The notes under the pieces are model-generated. The model saw nothing but the letters and a program-made list of their open reading frames with translations. It searched no databases and had not been told where the DNA came from. From Combretum micranthum (taxonomy: Eukaryota > Streptophyta > Magnoliopsida > Myrtales > Combretaceae), in assembly GCA_024138025.1 (NCBI GenBank), contig JAMXBD010001207.1, positions 186,001-250,000 on the forward strand: a stretch of 64,000 nucleotides of DNA, written 5' to 3'. A program made the position numbers and the translations under genes. Position 1 is the stretch's first letter; each line of letters starts with the position of its first letter. This document shows positions 10,396 to 22,251 of this stretch, in pieces.

Positions 10396-12406
10396 ACTAA
10401 GTAGATTATGTTTTAAATCATCAACTAAAAGCATATTCTTTGTTTACTAGAATGTTACCTTCACCAAAAACATTGGATTTTCAATTATCTCCGAAGGTGA
10501 CATTCCCTTGATCTTTCAAGTCTAAAGTTGTGAACTTGGATGCGTCTCCAGTCATGTGTCTAGAGCAGCCGTTGTCTAAGTTTCATTTGATGTTTCCACT
10601 TAAATATTCCTACAAAACAGATGATTATTTCTTTTTGGGTCCTTTTTGGTTAGGTATAACAAGGATTTCTCTTTTAGAAACCCAAACTAGCTTGCTTTTA
10701 TGATCCAAATGCATGGTTCTTTTTATTGTACAATTATGTGCAATATGACTAGATTTGCCACAGTAGTTGCATGTCCCATGAGTGGCTTTTACAAAACGAT
10801 TTTTGTGAGACTTACAGTTACTTTTTCTATTATAGCCAATCCCACATTTATTTAAATCACACCTTTGATTTCCAAGAATTGTGTTCAAGTTTTTTTTCCT
10901 CTTTGGTAAACTTAGCTATAGTTGCTTTTGAATTATCTAAGCTAGTTTTTAATAGAGTATTTTCATTTTTTAGTTCTTTTAGCTCTTTTAAAATTTCATT
11001 ATTACTGCTACCAGCACATGCAACGTTATTATCATTATTTAAGGCTTTCACTTCAATATCAAGCAAATCATTTTCAATTGTTAATTTATCATTAATCTTG
11101 CTTAACTAATCTTTTTTATTTTAGCTTGTTATATTTATTATTAATCTTGTCATTTTCCAATTTTGAAACATTAATTTCTTCATGCAGCTTTTCATTTTCT
11201 ATTTCAATCTCTTCATGCTTAATTCTAAATTTATTCAGCTCTTCTCAAACTTCTATCATTAACGTTTTAAGCATACTATTCTTTTTCTCTACTTTTATTA
11301 ACCTACTGCATACTTTATCATACATTGCACACATGTAATCATAAGGTGGGGAAGATGGAAAATTTACCTCATCATCCAGTGCCATGAAGCACATGTTCTC
11401 ATCTAAGTTACTTGAGTCATTATCACTCCAAGTGGCTATAAGAGCATTCTTTTTGGATCCCTTAGTTGCTTTCTTGAGTAGTGGATAGTATTGTTGGGTG
11501 TGTCCTGGTTTGTGACACTTATAGCAAGTTATCACATCTTTCTTTTTTGTATCTTGATGAGCTACTATCATCGTCCATTCTTTTTGTCTTGCTGTTAAAC
11601 TTCATGAACTTCTTGAACCATTTGGCCATCAAGACAAGTTCATTATCATCATCATCATCATCATCATCATCTTCTTCTTCACCGAAACCATGATTTGTAG
11701 CTTTTAAAGCAATGGCCTTCTTGTTTGATTCCTCTCCTTGCTTCTTAATAAGCTCATGTGTCTTGAGTGCATCAAGGAGTTCTTCTTTGCTCAGAGCACT
11801 TAAATCTCATGCTTCTTCAATAGTTGTTCTCTTTGCTTCGAATCCTTGGGTAGTGACCTGAGCAATTTAGAATTTATTTCCAAATTAGCGAAATTCTTTC
11901 TAAGCACACTCAAAGGATTTATAATGTTGATGAATCTATTTTGCATCTCATCTATAGATTCATTTGGAAGCATTTTGAAATTTTCAAACTGTCTGCACAA
12001 AAGACTTATTTTTGTATCTCTTACTCTTGAAGTTCCTTCATAAGTCTTTTCTAATGCATCCCATATATCTTTTGCTCATTTACTTGTATAAGTTCTATTG
12101 AAATCACTTTCATTTAATCCATAATGCAAAATATTCATAGCTATTTCATTCAAATATAATCTTTTCCAATCTTCTTCATTATTATCTTTTTCCTCTTTTC
12201 CTTTATAGTTAAACGCTTATTTTCTATTACATTTTCTATTAATCTATTTTGAGCTCTTAGAAATATTTTCATACTATACTTCCAATATAGGTAGTTATCC
12301 CCACTTATAAGAGGTGGCCTATTAATAGCTTGACCTTCTAAAAAACCTGGTGCATTTGATACCATGATCTTTACTCTATATACAATTAAGCACATAAAAT
12401 TAGAGA
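10396..12406 (-). pseudogene. Degenerate copia gag-protease region (SIRE-like)
   Basis: Read on the minus strand from 12370 downward. The gag N-terminus has the NRPPLISGDNYLYWK motif. A UBN2-type gag segment lies at 12000-11800, a first zinc knuckle at 11526-11485 (C-x2-C-x4-H with Tyr in place of the last Cys), an intact CCHC knuckle at 10771-10730, and the protease-region motif DNGCSRHMTGD at 10576-10544, where the usual DSG is DNG. Stops and frameshifts separate these blocks. The frame runs into the LARD insertion and resumes at 361. Gag packages RNA and protease matures the polyprotein in active elements; this copy cannot make either whole. Confidence 0.85.
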
Positions 12407-12422
12407 TGGGGCTCTGATACCA
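12407..12422 (-). other. Copia primer-binding site
   Basis: Minus-strand TGGTATCAGAGCCCCA is the classical primer site complementary to initiator tRNA-Met. It lies two bases inside the LTR that starts at 12425. Confidence 0.9.
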
Positions 12423-12424
12423 AA

Positions 12425-13160
12425 TGAAAACACACTAGAAAATATTCAAGAGCGGAGGGGGTGAACTGAGTATTTGACCTAAATTCGCAGTTAAATAATT
12501 TTTCAAACAATTAATTAAATTAAATTTTGATGACAGTTAATATAGCAATAATAAGATACAAGAAGGAGAGTAAAAGAGATAAGGAAGGAGAAATCAAGCC
12601 CAGATTTAACGTAGAGTTCGGCTCGCTTTTTACTCTGTACGGTCCATAATTGCCTCCAACCGAGGACTTCACACGTTTTATTAATTTCACAAACACACAT
12701 GCTCAATCATAGCGACACACAAGCATAAGGTTACAAGTTAGGAACAAAGCATTAAAACTAATTTTCTCTTTCCTACAAGAATTTGCAAAATAATGAACCA
12801 GAGAACAGAGATTATAAAAGAATTCTTGATTTGTTCGGTTGCAAATGAAAGCTCTTTCAAAGTTATCTAAAACTCCAAGAGAACATGTATTTTAATCTTC
12901 AAAAGATAACATCCATTAGAGATAATGTCTGACAGACGACTTCATTAAATACGTGTAACGGTTGAATTTAAATGCCTGTTGTTCACTGGTCCACACTTTG
13001 AGCCTTGTTGAGCGTTGAAATTTTTCCTATTTGCACCATAGATTTTGGTTTCGACTAGCACTATGCTTTGTCCTATTGAATCAGTTTTCCGTTCTAAATT
13101 GCACCGGCTTGCCTGTGCACAAAAACAAAGCACATGAAGCACATATATATACACAACACA
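12425..13160 (-). repeat. 5' LTR of the split copia element
   Basis: The inner edge is fixed by the primer site: on the minus strand the LTR ends GTGTTTTCA. The outer edge is uncertain and is placed at ACACAACACA (minus TGTGTTGTGT) because Tekay-type LTR similarity begins soon after. The 3' LTR would lie left of the window, so no target duplication can be tested. GAGGGGGTGAACTGAGT near the inner edge is typical of SIRE-like LTRs. Confidence 0.65.
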
Positions 13161-15689
13161 GATTTCTTGATATATATTTTATTTCCTTATTTTATTAATC
13201 TTTATTCAAGTGAGTGTGTTTATAAAAGATTTATATAACTTTTTTCTCTCATCAAAATCACATATAGATAATTTAGTTTAACACCCTTAAGACCTTGTAA
13301 ACAACAATTTATAGGAGCATGAGCGCAATAAGCTTATTGAATAACCAAATCTTATCACAATTCAGATAATGTCAAGCAATATTTAGTTATTGAACATATG
13401 TAATGCAATAATCCACCATATGCAACAAACATGGTTTGGATGACTAGAATTGAAACTAGTGGAGATTTATGCCCTCTTTTGGGGGTTAAAGGACGAGCTT
13501 AAGTAATACGCCTAGAAGAGACAAAGAACTAAGGAAAGAGGAATTCTTTTCAACACATTTTGTTGATGTAAATATATACACATAAGTAATATAAATCAAC
13601 TGCTCCTTAGAACTAAAAACTCCATTAAGTATTAATATCTCAATGTCAGATCTCATCAGGCGACATTCTTCAGTACTTAGTTCCTAGAGGGCTGACAACT
13701 CAGGGATAATCTTTACCAGATTCATTGGACACTATAAAGTATTATGCTATTAATACGTAATGTATTACCCTATTAATATGTAATGTCAACACCATGCAAA
13801 TGCGATTTATGTTATCATGCAATGCATGCCTGCTTTATTTAATGATCAATTACACTTTAAGTCAAATTACTTAGTGACCATTCAATTTACAATCATGAGT
13901 ATACAAAGTACAATCATTAACAAACAATTGGTTATCACTTTCAACATTAAAATTTGTCATTCAATCTCACATCAGACAACATGCATTATATTCCCAATCC
14001 ACATGCTTGTGATTAGTTCTATTTGTATTTAAGAATGTATGCCACTATATTACATTCAAAGCAATGTGAGAAGGTTTTAGTTACTAACCTGTGCCTTTTG
14101 CCTTAATTGTTGTCGTAGTCCATCGGAAAGTCTGGATCTTGGTTTGTGGCTCCTATAAAACAATAAACATGTATTACTAAGAATACAACTAAATAAGAAT
14201 TTCTATTAGTGCTTATATGTCCTAACTCATGTTATTATTCTCTAGTTTAAAGGTCTCTAAGGATTGTATAGTGCTACATATGCATATATGATATTATATA
14301 CATATTATTATTGTTGTTGTTGTTATTTTTTTATTATTATTATTTAAAAACAAGGGAAAGCAGGGGATTACAAGATCACGACCGTGATCAAGGCCATGAT
14401 TCCTATTTATAGGTACAATCACACCCACGATTGTGAAAACTTAACTACCAAAGGCTACTAAACCTTTCATCACGCCCGTGATCAACTGACACATAAACAG
14501 GCTACTAAGGTCTTGGCCATGCCCTTGATTATCCAAATTTTGAACATCAATGACTACTAAGGAGTCGATCATGCTTACGACCAACTAGAATTATCTTGGT
14601 CCAAGGCTACCACAGGTTAGATCACAGTCGTGATCAACCATAATTCCAACATTAGAGGCTACTATACCCTATATCATGCTCGTGATCTTCTAAACCCTAA
14701 AATTGTATTACCAACTTCGAAATTTTGCACTTTCCAACTACTTATTATGATCTTAACTCTAACAAATACACTTCAATATTAACATACAAGACCCATATGT
14801 TCCTTCTATAACTTCAAATTAGTATTACACATATATACACAATTATCCATCCACAACACCGACTTCATCAAACCAACCAAAGTCTAATATATCAATGATC
14901 TAGGACTTAGACTAATAATTCGTGCTCAACTTCACTCATCTAGCATCAAATTCACTAACAACTTTATATTCAACATTAATTAACAAGAACATTAAGTGCA
15001 CTTATTTATTTGACACATTAACAAGACAAAGATAAGTCATAACTTACCTAAATGAATCTTAACTTAATGATAGAGCTTGACATGGAAGTTTGGAGGATTT
15101 GAGAAGAGAAAATGATGAAGGAAATGTAGAATGTGTGTTAGTAGAAATGGCACCTGCTAGGGAGAAAGTGAGGGATGATTTTTGCAAATTTTAGTTGATA
15201 ATTATCTTAAAATTGATAAAGTAGAGTTGACTTTTGGGGCATTAAAAGAGTTGTTGTGTATGTCAAAGTGCATAATTGTTAAGGTGAAGAGGGGCTATGG
15301 GCTTGGGTTTTCATGCATGAATTGGGCTTCTTTAGAATCTTGAAGTAAAAATCAGAGCAAAGCTTGACTAGAATCTTGATTAAATAAACTTTTCTTAAAA
15401 CAATTTATAATAAACTTTTTGTAACTTAAGGGTTGAACTTTATAAATACTAGTTTATAGGAAAATTTGATAATAACATAAATCGACAAACAATTTTTGAA
15501 ATAAATCTATTGAAAATTGAGTTTCTATTCTTATTTAACTCATTCTACACAATTATTTAACTCATTTTACACATGCCAATATGAACAAATTTACTAATTA
15601 GACTATTCATTCTAACTTTTATGTTAAATCTATGTCGATTTCAAATTTCTAAACTCTAACTTAACTGAAAGAAAAACTTGGGGATTACA
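13161..15689 (-). mobile_element. Truncated Tekay/Del-type gypsy LTR
   Basis: The segment follows the order of landmarks in the LTR at 24726-28558: a TGCAATAATCCACC-like stretch, GGTTTGGATGACTAGAAT, GATTTATGCCCTCTTTT, a TTAAGTATTAAT block and later a TATA motif. It ends at GGGGATTACA, equivalent to the GGTTTACA terminus of relatives. Roughly the first 250 bases of the LTR are missing on the left. A TATA-like CTATAAATAGG (minus) lies at 14401-14412. The left break coincides with the copia LTR. Confidence 0.6.
14374..14690. repeat. About 50-bp palindrome-bearing repeat in the LTR
   Basis: Imperfect palindromes such as GATCACGACCGTGATC (14374), ATCACGCCCGTGAT (14469), GATCACAGTCGTGATC (14620) and ATCATGCTCGTGAT (14673) alternate with copies of GGCTACTAAACC-like sequence. 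Two further, more decayed palindromes lie near 14515 and 14566. Confidence 0.7.
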
Positions 15690-16203
15690 ACTTGATACTT
15701 GATGTAAATTAAGGGTATGGCAGATTTTATACTAAGAACAACTTAGGCTTAATTTCTTAAGTTAGTGAAAGAGTTTGTATGCTTAGGTCCATTAACTTGA
15801 CATAACTTAGAGAGACTTGACTTGATGTGTTTTGAATAATGACTATTAGATTGGTTCATCTGCTTTTAACATTTTTTAGGAAGTTTCAAGCATTTGGAGT
15901 GGTTATATAAGGCTTAAATTCAATAAATGTCCATTAAGAGATCCATCAAGAGGAGATTGCATGTCAATCATTAAAAAAAAAAAAATAATGTTATCAATGT
16001 CTAAACTTAGTAAATACTTAATCATCCTTTCATTCAACATAATTGGGAGATTGGAGAAATTATGGCCACTATCTATGTATGAAAAAAAGAAAAAGAAAAA
16101 GATAAAGCTCCAAATGAAGAACTAGTTGCTTTTCATCAAGAATAGTGGGGTTAGTACTTCTAGTCTCTTATCCTATTTGTTTAAATCACTCTTTATAATA
16201 TTA
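15690..16203. other. No gene recognised
   Basis: AT-rich DNA without a plausible coding frame or recognised repeat; a short poly(A) tract lies near 15970. Confidence 0.6.
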
Positions 16204-17173
16204 AGGGAAAATTGCAAAATACCCCATAAACTTTAAGGGCAGTATGGATTGACCCCTCAACTTTGAAAGCGTAGTTTTTGATCCCTTAAACTTTCATTTA
16301 CGTACACGGTTAAGGAAAAGAGTGTTATGATTAACTTCAATATACATACTGTATCTACTATGTAGACATCTATATATACATTTGTAAATGTATGATATGT
16401 ACATATTATTGCATAAGGCATATTATAGTCATATATAGTCTTTAATGTGTACATATATATGTATTAAATGATAAATTATACCCAATGGTAATACACACAT
16501 ACCATCTATACTATAAAAAATAATGCTTAATATTTACCTAAAAAAATTCTTATAGATGTATAATCTAGAAATATTTTAAATAAATCCTACAAAAGTAATA
16601 TAAATAATATATTTTAACACAAGCCATAATATAATATATATGCATATTCAAACTTGTGTATATATATGTACATGTGTACTAAAATGATTTATAGTATATT
16701 ATATCATCATTAGTTTTAATACAAACACTATATATGCATATATTATGTATTATATAACATAAAAGGTACAGCATATTATAATTATTCCACCATTTTTGTG
16801 CGTGTGTGTGTGTGTATACGCACTAAATTTTTTATGGTAATACAAATATTATTGATGTATAGAAAATAATACTCAATAGATATATATAGTCTAGAATTAT
16901 TATTTTTTTTTTTCTAGAAATGATGGAAAAAATAAATAAAAATATATTTTAACACATGCCACAAAATATATAAACATAATATGTTATGTGTGTGTGTATA
17001 TATATAGATATATATAATATACACACATATATATTAGCATATGAAGTAGATTTAAGGAATTATGTTTTGTACACGTTAGATCGTATATCATGCAAAATAT
17101 ATCATACAATTATTCTATATAGTTAAAATGTAATTTAGTTTTCAAAGTTAGAGCAGGGAGGTGATTTTCCCTG
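16204..17173. mobile_element. Candidate MITE/MULE-like repeat with diverged inverted ends
   Basis: The left end AGGGAAAATTGCAAAATACC and its continuation ATAAACTTT resemble widespread plant transposon ends. The right end, reverse-complemented, starts AGGGAAAATCACC and later has TAACTTTG. The interior is TA-rich and contains a diverged direct duplication of about 340 bp (about 16470-16810 and 16810-17150), sharing ATATTTTAACACA. No clean target duplication was found, so the call is tentative. Confidence 0.35.
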
Positions 17174-18139
17174 TTACTTTCAAGAATTGAATCTTCTGTA
17201 GAATTATGAATTTATAGAAACACAATTTCTCTTTTCAAAAATGCATTCAGAAGTAGAATTGGGGCAACAACCTGTAATCCTAATTAAATTCTAGATCCAT
17301 TTTCTTATATGCTAAATATGACAATAAGCTTTGAGGAGTATTTACATTTATCTTGCTTCTATTTTTTTGTTTTCTGTTTTGTATCGTTACAAACAGAAAA
17401 ACATTTCTCAAATAGGATTGACACATTAATGTAGGAAGGATAAAGGAGACGGCAGTGCGTTCCCATAAAAGGTTGCATCCATTAGCCAAATTTAAACGGA
17501 GTATTATATGCAAATTATCCATTTAGTTGTTCTCTTTTGCAGTGCGACATTTGAAAAACTGGCACATCTGGGTCTATTTGTTATGTCATCGTTCAATCGT
17601 CTTAGCTTTTATTTTTTTATCGTTTTTAAATAGAGTGTTTGTGAAAATTAAATATCAAAGAAAAACAAACATATTTACTCATAAACTGATTAAACAAATA
17701 AGATTTCGATATGATACAAATATGATATATATATATATATATGTGAAAATGTATCATCACTTTTTAAGCTTTAAAGGTGCTTGTATAATAAAAAAACAAT
17801 ACAACACGACAACTAGGTGCATGGGTAGGTAGCTATCAACAATATAAGAGCAGAAATTTAGTGGATAACTAACCTAACAGCAATGGAAAACACGGGTTAG
17901 ACAAGGATTGTCCTTAAAATCAGTTTACTAAATTAAGCCTGGAAACCTACGTATTCGAGGGAATTAATAAGCAATTATTACCTCTCCATATTTCACTCAA
18001 CTCCTTAACGACTCTATTAGTGGTTTATTATTCATGTCTTCTTCCCTTCATCCTTTTTCAAATCGTGATACGTACATGATCTTGTCCCCCAAGAGAATTC
18101 ATTTAGCCTTATACGTACAATTCTTATTGTTTGAAAGTA
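17174..18139. other. Intergenic, upstream of the calmodulin-like gene
   Basis: No gene is seen. A TA microsatellite lies near 17728-17742. The last few hundred bases should contain the promoter and 5' leader of the gene at 18140, but no single convincing TATA box stands out. Confidence 0.6.
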
Positions 18140-18598
18140 ATGGATCCTTCAGAACTTCGTAGAATATTTCAGATGTTCGACAGAAATGGAGATGGTCAGA
18201 TTACCAATAAAGAACTCAGCGATTCCTTAAGGAACTTGGGAATCCACATTGACGACAATGACTTAAAGCAAATGATCGAAAAGATCGATGTGAATGGAGA
18301 TGGATATGTTGATATTGATGAGTTTGGAGCATTGTATCAATCGATAATGGATGAGAAAGATGAGGAAGAGGATATGCAAGAAGCGTTCAATGTCTTCGAT
18401 CAGAACGGAGACGGGTTCATCACGGTGGAGGAACTGAGGTCAGTGTTGGCTTCTTTGGGCTTGAAGCATGGAAGAACGATAGAAGAGTGCAAGAAAATGA
18501 TCGACAAGGTTGATGTGGATGGAGATGGCATGGTCAACTTCAGGGAGTTCAAGCAGATGATGAAAGGTGGTGGTTTTGCTGCATTGAGTTCATCTTGA
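18140..18598 (+). CDS. CML3: Calmodulin-like protein (CML3/CML7 type), Ca2+ sensor
   Basis: Encodes 152 residues from ATG at 18140; an in-frame TTG nine bases upstream is not a plant start, and MDPSEL matches the family N-terminus. Four complete EF-hands are present, with 12-residue loops at about 14-25, 50-61, 87-98 and 125-136. Each starts with Asp, has Gly at position 6 and Glu at position 12, so all four should bind Ca2+. An acidic linker (DEKDEEED, 71-78) joins the two EF lobes, and the C-terminus [13 protein letters not shown] is typical of the Arabidopsis CML3/CML7 subgroup. There is no intron, also typical. The likely role is Ca2+-dependent conformational switching that recruits target proteins; targets cannot be read from sequence. 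Length matches the 150-153 residues of relatives. Confidence 0.96.
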   Translation: MDPSELRRIFQMFDRNGDGQITNKELSDSLRNLGIHIDDNDLKQMIEKIDVNGDGYVDIDEFGALYQSIMDEKDEEEDMQEAFNVFDQNGDGFITVEELRSVLASLGLKHGRTIEECKKMIDKVDVDGDGMVNFREFKQMMKGGGFAALSSS

Positions 18599-19938
18599 TG
18601 ACATACCTCTATTTGTAGAAATTTTATAGCAATCTAGCTATTGCCACTTTCTTTTTTCCATTCTCCAAGTCTTGGAAGGAATTTCTGATTTGCTCCTGAG
18701 TGGCTACAACAATGCTTCTCTTTGACTGGGGAAAAAGAAAAGAGAATTCCTTCCACATTGTTGATTTTCTGCTCCATGCATTTCATTTTCTAAGAGGGAA
18801 CAGGAGATATTATGTTCCTTATGAAGAGGCAGATGTGTATCATATGAAATGAATGGAATTAAAGAAAAGAGATCATAAATTTTCCTCAATGAAGAGCCAT
18901 AACTTCAAGGACATCTTTCATCTAATCCGTCTGGAAATCTAGGTAAATCACATCTCATTTATGTAAAACACAACTTGTTTGGTTTATTTCATGGAATGCA
19001 ATTATTATTATTACTTAGTCCTGATCGAAAATTAGAGAAACTACATCTTGTTTGGTTTATTTCATTTATGCAGTCCAATCTAAATCTATCATTATTTTTA
19101 GAGAGCTTAGTCATACTTGCATCATCATCTAACTCCTTGATATCCCCGTTACTAAATGAACGGGAAATCAAATTACAAGGAATTAGAAGATATGACTGAA
19201 CTCCCATGAAAACCATCGTTCAATTGGATTTAGTGGAATCTTAGTTGATTGTGGAAATGGAAGGACCTACCATAATAACAAAAAGGACATTTTTGGTTAT
19301 CATCAGTATAAAGTTGCACAACTTTAGCAAGACAGAAACAAGTCTTTGAAGTACTTACTGTTCTTAGCGTGTAAAGACAGGCAAAGCTTAAGAACTGAAA
19401 CGCTTCAAGGATTCTGATGTACAAAGAATTGGTTTAACACTTTAGACGCGCAATGCAACGATGCTGAGATGAAACATCTTCTCAAAAGAACCTAGATGAT
19501 GACTAAGAATTATACGAAATGCTAAATTAATGCCAATTGTTATTTAAAAAAAAAAATATGTACCTATGAGTATTTGAATGATTCCAAAATAATCTTCCAA
19601 TCCTAGAAATGGAATGTACCTTTATCTAATCTGGTTTCCTTGACCTTCCTTGGTAATGAGCAATCTACATGCTCTTTTTAATGTTTACAGCCAAACATAA
19701 CCTGCCTAGGTCTAACTTGTCATTGTGTTGTCGATCCATCCACATATCAAAATGCCATTCACAACAACCAACCAAAGCAATGCCAATGATGCATAGCTCT
19801 CTTCATGATGAAGTTAAAAGTTGAAATAAGAGCAAATATGATGATTTCAGCAGATAAGGGAAAAAGGTTTCACTGAACCCAGGAAAAAATTATCTAGTAT
19901 TCATGCGGGGTGCTGTAATCTCTACCCCCATTATGCAA
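18599..19938. other. Intergenic between convergent genes
   Basis: Holds the 3' UTR of the calmodulin-like gene (first 200-300 bases) and that of the FAR1-type gene (last part). Two copies of TTGTTTGGTTTATTTCAT at about 18976 and 19047 suggest a small degenerate repeat. No other coding signal was seen. Confidence 0.6.
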
Positions 19939-22234
19939 CTAGTGTTTATGATAGGAATGCCTTTGTACTTCTGATTCAATTTTCCTTATATTTTCAACAA
20001 CAAGTTGAACTTTTGAAGATAATTCTTCATTTTGCTGCTCTACGTTATTCATAAAACTAAGCAACTGCTCTCGGTAGGCTATACACAGTTGCTCCTGCCG
20101 TTGCAATTCCTTAGTAAGTTCTTCGATTTTCTTGTCTTTGTCCCCCTGCAGCAACAAATAGAGAACTGCATGAGCATAAATGCATATTACATGAACAATG
20201 CTCAGGATATTCTTCCCCAACAGTTCCATCCATTTACTCATTGGACTGTTGAACAAATACTACAAAACGTGCTGATTAGAGGATTTCCCAAAATAAAATT
20301 GTGACTTGGAGTGTCATGTTCATTGCATAAAATAGTATGGTTCATACATTAATTTTATCTATTTGCTTTATTCAAATATCTTAATCTGTTATCACCAGCT
20401 AAGTACAATTTGAAGGACCATGTCATCACTGGTTGATATTCCACTGATAGAAGTAATACTTTGGTCGATGGACTTATACTACGCTTAACAACATGCTGAT
20501 ATAGCGTTTGAAAACATATAGAATGGGAAAACTTTTCAAGGAAGAGAATAAAAAACACAAGTGCATATGGAGGAAGCGGGTAATCACATGCAATTATCTT
20601 AAATACTTGGATTTATTTTGCATTACCTTGAGCATTTGACATAACTGTATACAATCACTTCCTCTGAATGTATTGGCAGTTTCCTCTCTACTTACATTAC
20701 CAAATTATATTAAAGAAAACTGTTTCAAATGCGATAATCCAAGTGTCTCAGCAAGGCTAGCCAAAAGAAAAAAACCAACTTAGGTTTCCAATAAACAGGA
20801 TCAGGATCTTTGCTTTGTTCAGCCATGATTTCCTGAGATAGTGTACATATTCAGAGCAGCTGATGCACAATAGTTTTTATGTGTGCAATAATGGGTTATA
20901 ATAAAAATCATTCATCACATCTTGATGCTTCAAGGTATTGATAACAAAAGCTAGTGCCTCGAGGTTTACATTTTGTTCTGGGACACAAACAAAACAGTTT
21001 TTCATTTTCCTGTCAGATTTGAAAATGAAGCAGAAGAAAGGCAAAGGACCAGGCCAAATGGTTCAACCGTTTGGTTCATGTAGGATTTCACTATTATAGT
21101 CTTATAGACCCCAAGGGGAACCAGCCTGTAAAAAGAGGTCATCAAATACCCACATTTTAAAAAATAATAGCCCCACTTCTCACCATTAAAAAATTAAAAA
21201 TGACTTGCCAAGACATTGTTATCCTGAAAAAGAAAAAATCGAGCTCCCTGAATTTCTTCTAAAAATGAGTTGTAGATTAAAAAAAAAAAAAAAAAAAAAA
21301 CCAGAAAGTGTGCATCAAATTCAAAACAGATCTTTTATAAAACTAGAACCCACAAGAACATATCAATATACTTCAAACTTGCAGGTAATGCTATCACCCA
21401 TTTTGAAAAACAAAACACACACCCACACGCACGCACACACACACACGCACGCGCACGCGCACAGACACAGACACACACGCACACGCACACACACAGACGC
21501 TCGCATGCACGCACGCACGCATGCACACGCACACACACAGAGCAAGAAGTTGGACCAGACTTCTTCTAGCTTTTGTTAACTTGTCTTGAGTACCAAGATC
21601 AGCATGCTCTATCATTAAAAAGCTCAAGAAGCTTGAATGGGAAAGCTCATTATTTCACGTGGGGTTAATGCATTAAGATATGAATTTCAGTTATGTGCAA
21701 AAGTACAGTGCCAGAGGAGAACAAACTAAAAAGACTAGTCGATATAAAAAAGCAAAATATACATCAAAATGCATCAATTAATAAACTCACCATAGTGCTA
21801 TATCCATTGGTTGTCACAACCAAAGGATGATTATGATCCCTCTCAAACCGAGTAACAATCCACTTCCCAGACTTGTCCATCTTCACTAAAATTGTAGCCT
21901 TGCAACCATCCCGTGCACTAGGACGTGTTTTCTTTTCTGGTCCAAGAGATTCTCCGTGATGAGGTGAGAATCCCTGCTTGTTACACCCAAGACGACGAGC
22001 TAGGGTTCTACCATCAATACCTGATCGACGCCGTTGCATGATGCGAACGACAAAGCCTATCTGTCTTGCATATTCAGTATAGAATTTTCTGGCAGCATCC
22101 TCTGAATCAAACTCCATCCCCACATATGGCTCCAAAATCAACCCCTCTTCTACATCTTTCTTACCCTTGACATGACTTTCCGTGACTTCCCTGTCTAGAT
22201 CCAATGCCAAACTTACCTCTCCGTCTGAATCCAT
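19939..22234 (-). CDS. Short FAR1-domain factor (FRF/FHY3-FAR1 related)
   Basis: Two coding exons on the minus strand: 22234-21791 (444 bases, donor GTGAGT) and 20145-19939 (207 bases, acceptor TGCAG), both phase 0, giving 216 residues. The start is ATG at 22234; an upstream in-frame TTG is ignored. Residues 35-138 form the FAR1 zinc-binding DNA-binding domain, with C84, C111, H134 and H136 as ligands and the motifs [20 protein letters not shown] and RDHNHPLV. Residues 149-216 are a charged coiled coil ([14 protein letters not shown]...), probably for dimerisation. The MULE transposase and SWIM domains of full FHY3/FAR1 proteins are absent, as in the short FRF proteins such as Arabidopsis At2g43280 and At3g59470. 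A nuclear DNA-binding competitor or modulator of light signalling is the family expectation; the function of this copy is inferred. Confidence 0.92.
20146..21790 (-). other. Coding intron of the FAR1-type gene
   Basis: A 1.65-kb GT-AG intron. It contains an A-run near 21280 and a 130-base CA/CG-rich microsatellite. No embedded gene was recognised. Confidence 0.85.
21414..21541. repeat. Compound CA/CG alternating microsatellite
   Basis: Almost unbroken alternation of purine and pyrimidine over about 128 bases, mixing ACACAC, ACGC and GCGCACGC steps with occasional AGAC interruptions. It lies in the intron of the FAR1-type gene and creates spurious Cys/Val- or His/Thr-rich open frames on both strands. 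Confidence 0.95.
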
Positions 22235-22251
22235 TGCCAAAAAACAGAAGC
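22235..22251 (-). other. 5' UTR part of exon 2, FAR1-type gene
   Basis: A GTGTAACAG acceptor ends just upstream at 22252, leaving about 17 untranslated bases before the ATG. The matching donor would be at 24278. Confidence 0.55.

Noticed and set aside
18131..18139. TTG start extending the calmodulin-like protein by three residues
   Set aside because: Plants initiate at ATG; the family N-terminus begins at MDP.
21205..21627. Cys/Val-rich and His/Thr-rich proteins
   Set aside because: Translation of the CA/CG microsatellite in an intron.
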